20,950 nucleotides of DNA, taken from Pseudomonadota bacterium. GTDB taxonomy: Bacteria; Pseudomonadota; Alphaproteobacteria; Sphingomonadales; Sphingomonadaceae. Under the pieces are notes generated by a model. It did no database searches and was not told where the DNA came from. It saw nothing but the letters and a program-made list of their open reading frames with translations. A program made the position numbers and the translations under genes. Positions 19,635 through 20,950 of this stretch are shown one piece after another. The DNA lies in assembly GCA_023432995.1 (NCBI GenBank), contig JAEZES010000193.1, positions 1 through 20,950 on the forward strand, in the 5' to 3' direction. Each line of letters starts with the position of its first letter. Position 1 is the first letter of the stretch.

Positions 19635-20357
19635 ATGCCGCACCATACTCCCCTTATCGCCACGATCATCGCCGGCCTGGTCGTCGCTTTCCTCATGGGC
19701 GCCATCGCCCACCGGCTGCGCGTCTCTCCGGTCGCGGGGTACCTGTTCGCCGGGGTGATCGTCGGGCCGTTCACGCCCGGCTTCGTGGCCGACCTGGCGT
19801 TGGCCAACGAACTGGCCGAGCTCGGCGTGATCCTGCTGATGTTCGGCGTCGGCCTGCACTTCTCATTGCGCGACCTGTTGTCGGTCAAGAATATCGCCGT
19901 GCCCGGGGCGCTGGTGCAGATCGCCGTGGCGACGCTGCTCGGGCTGGGCCTCGCCTTGGGGCTCGGGTGGTCGGTTGCTGCCGGCCTGGTGTTCGGGCTG
20001 GCGCTGTCGGTGGCGAGTACGGTCGTGCTGCTGCGGGCCATGCAGGCGCGCGACCTGATCAACACAGAACGCGGCCGGATCGCGGTCGGCTGGCTGGTGG
20101 TCGAGGACCTGGCGATGGTCGTCGCGCTGGTCCTGTTGCCGCCGGTGGCGCAGCTGCTCGACGGCCAGGCGGTCGGCGGCAGCGGCATCGCCCTCGCGTT
20201 CGGCCTGACGCTGCTCAAGGTCTGCGGGTTCATTGCCTTCATGCTGCTGGTCGGGCGGCGGATCATTCCCGCTGCGCTGCATTGGACCGCTCACACCGGC
20301 TCGCGCGAGCTGTTCCGGCTCGCCGTGCTGTCGATCGCACTCGGCGTGGCGTCCGGC
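19635..20357 (+). CDS. Kef/YbaL-type cation:proton antiporter, 3'-truncated
   Basis: About 241 residues of the N-terminal membrane domain. Family signatures: H-R-L-R-V-S-P-V-A-G-Y-L-F-A-G-V-I-V-G-P, L-A-E-L-G-V-I-L-L-M-F-G-V-G-L-H-F-S, L-S-V-A-S-T-V-V-L-L-R and G-W-L-V-V-E-D-L-A-M-V, which includes the acidic residue of the transport site. This is the CPA2 group (KefB/YbaL) that exchanges K+ for H+, usually with a C-terminal TrkA-N/RCK domain. The protein follows the family through L-F-R-L-A-V-L-S-I-A-L-G-V-A-S-G and then abruptly loses all resemblance at about 20350-20358. The frame stays open to the window end, but that part is the antisense shadow of a phoD-like gene. The end coordinate marks the junction, not a stop codon. 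Confidence 0.88.
20350..20357. other. Chimeric junction between antiporter and phosphatase sequences
   Basis: CGTCCGGC at 20350-20357 is the point where plus-strand Kef coding and minus-strand PhoD coding both end. PhoD proteins normally continue P-G-R-T-M-L-G; here P-G-R-T is followed by unrelated residues. The shared bases may be a microhomology used in joining. Exact breakpoint uncertain by several bases. Confidence 0.75.
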
Positions 20358-20950
20358 CCGGCTCCTCAGCATCGGTGCAGGGCACGGGCGGCAGGATCGG
20401 GTCCATGCAGGGCTGCACGTCCCGGTACTGGCGCTGGTCGGTCAGGAACAGGTCGGCGAGCGCGCCGACGCGGTAGGAGCCGTAGATCTGGTTCGCGTCG
20501 CTCCGCATCCGGATGCGCGGTGTCGCCTCGAAGTACGAGCGGTAGCCGTTCTTGCGGCGCTTCAGGAACGGGATGCGCCGCGGCGTGCCGTCGTTCTCCT
20601 TGTTCGGATCCGGCTCGGCGGAGTCCTGGTGCTTGCCGGCGTAGTTGTCCTCGACCTCGTGGTCGTCCCAGACGGAGACGATCGGGTAGCGGGCGTGGAG
20701 CGCCTGCAGGTCCGGGTCGGACTGGACGAGACGGTACTTCTGCCGGTACTCGTCCAGGGTCTGAACGTTGCCGTCCTTGTTCACGCCCGTCCTGTCGACG
20801 CGCTCGGGCGGCCCGTCGAAGAAATGGCGCTCGTAGATGTAATCCCCGAGCATCACGAGGAAGTCGAGATCGTCCTCCTTGGCGAGGCCCGCCTGCGCGT
20901 TGTAGAAGCCGGCCTCGTAGCTCTGGCAGGACCAGAAGCCGATCTTCAGC
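20351..20950 (-). CDS. PhoD-like alkaline phosphatase/phosphodiesterase, fragment (both ends missing)
   Basis: About 200 residues read leftwards from the window edge, with no start or native stop. It opens L-K-I-G-F-W-S-C-Q-S-Y-E-A-G-F-Y-N-A, then metal-site motifs L-G-D-Y-I-Y-E and V-W-D-D-H-E-V-E-D-N-Y-A-G, and later Y-R-S-Y-F-E and F-L-T-D-Q-R-Q-Y-R. These belong to the PhoD family of secreted Ca2+/Fe3+ phosphoesterases. After C-T-D-A-E-E-P-G-R-T the family sequence stops and arginine-rich antisense of the antiporter follows to a chance stop near 20263. The absent C-terminal half contains further metal ligands, so this fragment could not be active. It appears foreign to its neighbours; its source organism is not determined. 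Confidence 0.85.

Noticed and set aside
19967..20476. Plus-strand 169-codon frame across the antiporter/phosphatase junction.
   Set aside because: It is out of frame with the antiporter, has arginine- and glycine-rich shadow composition, and crosses a chimeric join.
1..20950. CRISPR arrays, tRNA or rRNA genes, insertion sequences, prophage genes and toxin-antitoxin loci.
   Set aside because: I saw no regularly spaced repeats, tRNA-like cloverleaf with a CCA end, rRNA core sequence, transposase or phage signatures. The HTH/membrane pair lacks toxin features.

Overview
The window is high-GC, densely coded bacterial DNA. Its gene content points to an alphaproteobacterium of the order Sphingomonadales. 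The best single marker is the Atm1-type ABC exporter at 14783-16606, which from memory closely resembles the structurally characterised Novosphingobium aromaticivorans NaAtm1. A COQ9 protein, an HslV with a long N-terminal propeptide, a Cbp3-type bc1 chaperone and an inner-membrane DUF177/YceD gene fit the same placement. No rRNA, tRNA, CRISPR array, transposase or phage gene was seen.

Layout. 1-2870 (minus strand): a possible ribD start, a small membrane protein, a secreted DUF4402 protein, then a translationally overlapping set of SCO/SenC copper chaperone, YcgN and YgjP-like metallopeptidase. 2952-4242 (plus): periplasmic ankyrin protein and COQ9. 4250-6497: a heptamer tandem repeat, a Fur-like box, then feoA-feoB. 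6619-7128: ssb. 7158-7822: a four-helix membrane protein and an HTH regulator behind a densely palindromic leader. 7819-8852 (minus): DUF177/YceD and the bc1 chaperone. 9005-11522 (plus): bamE, hslV, an 80-bp REP-like palindrome, hslU. 11523-12224: a 700-bp gap with an AT-rich island carrying a perfect DnaA-box consensus and CtrA-type half-sites. 12225-16606: polysaccharide flippase, a two-lobed retropepsin-like protein and Atm1. 16628-18894: an FNR/FixK-type box followed by two paralogous cytochrome c'-like proteins and two related DUF6644-like membrane proteins. 18986-20357: a secreted protein of unknown function, a 36-residue membrane peptide and the first half of a Kef/YbaL-type antiporter.

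The last ~590 bases do not belong with the rest. The antiporter frame stops resembling its family at about 20350-20358. From there to the window end the opposite strand encodes a PhoD-like phosphatase fragment that loses its own C-terminus at the same point. Two genes broken at one base in opposing orientation indicate a chimeric join (assembly error or rearrangement).

Functional themes are iron and redox: Fur-type control of FeoAB, Atm1 export of glutathione/persulfide species linked to Fe-S assembly, SCO copper delivery to cytochrome oxidase, COQ9 for ubiquinone, the bc1 assembly chaperone, and the cytochrome c'/membrane-protein quartet. A second theme is protein quality control and envelope biogenesis (HslUV, BamE, flippase). 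The most promising poorly described module is the cytochrome c' pair plus DUF6644-like pair behind the FNR-type site. The HTH/membrane-protein pair with nested operator-like palindromes comes second. All family calls come from reading the sequence; no database search was run.
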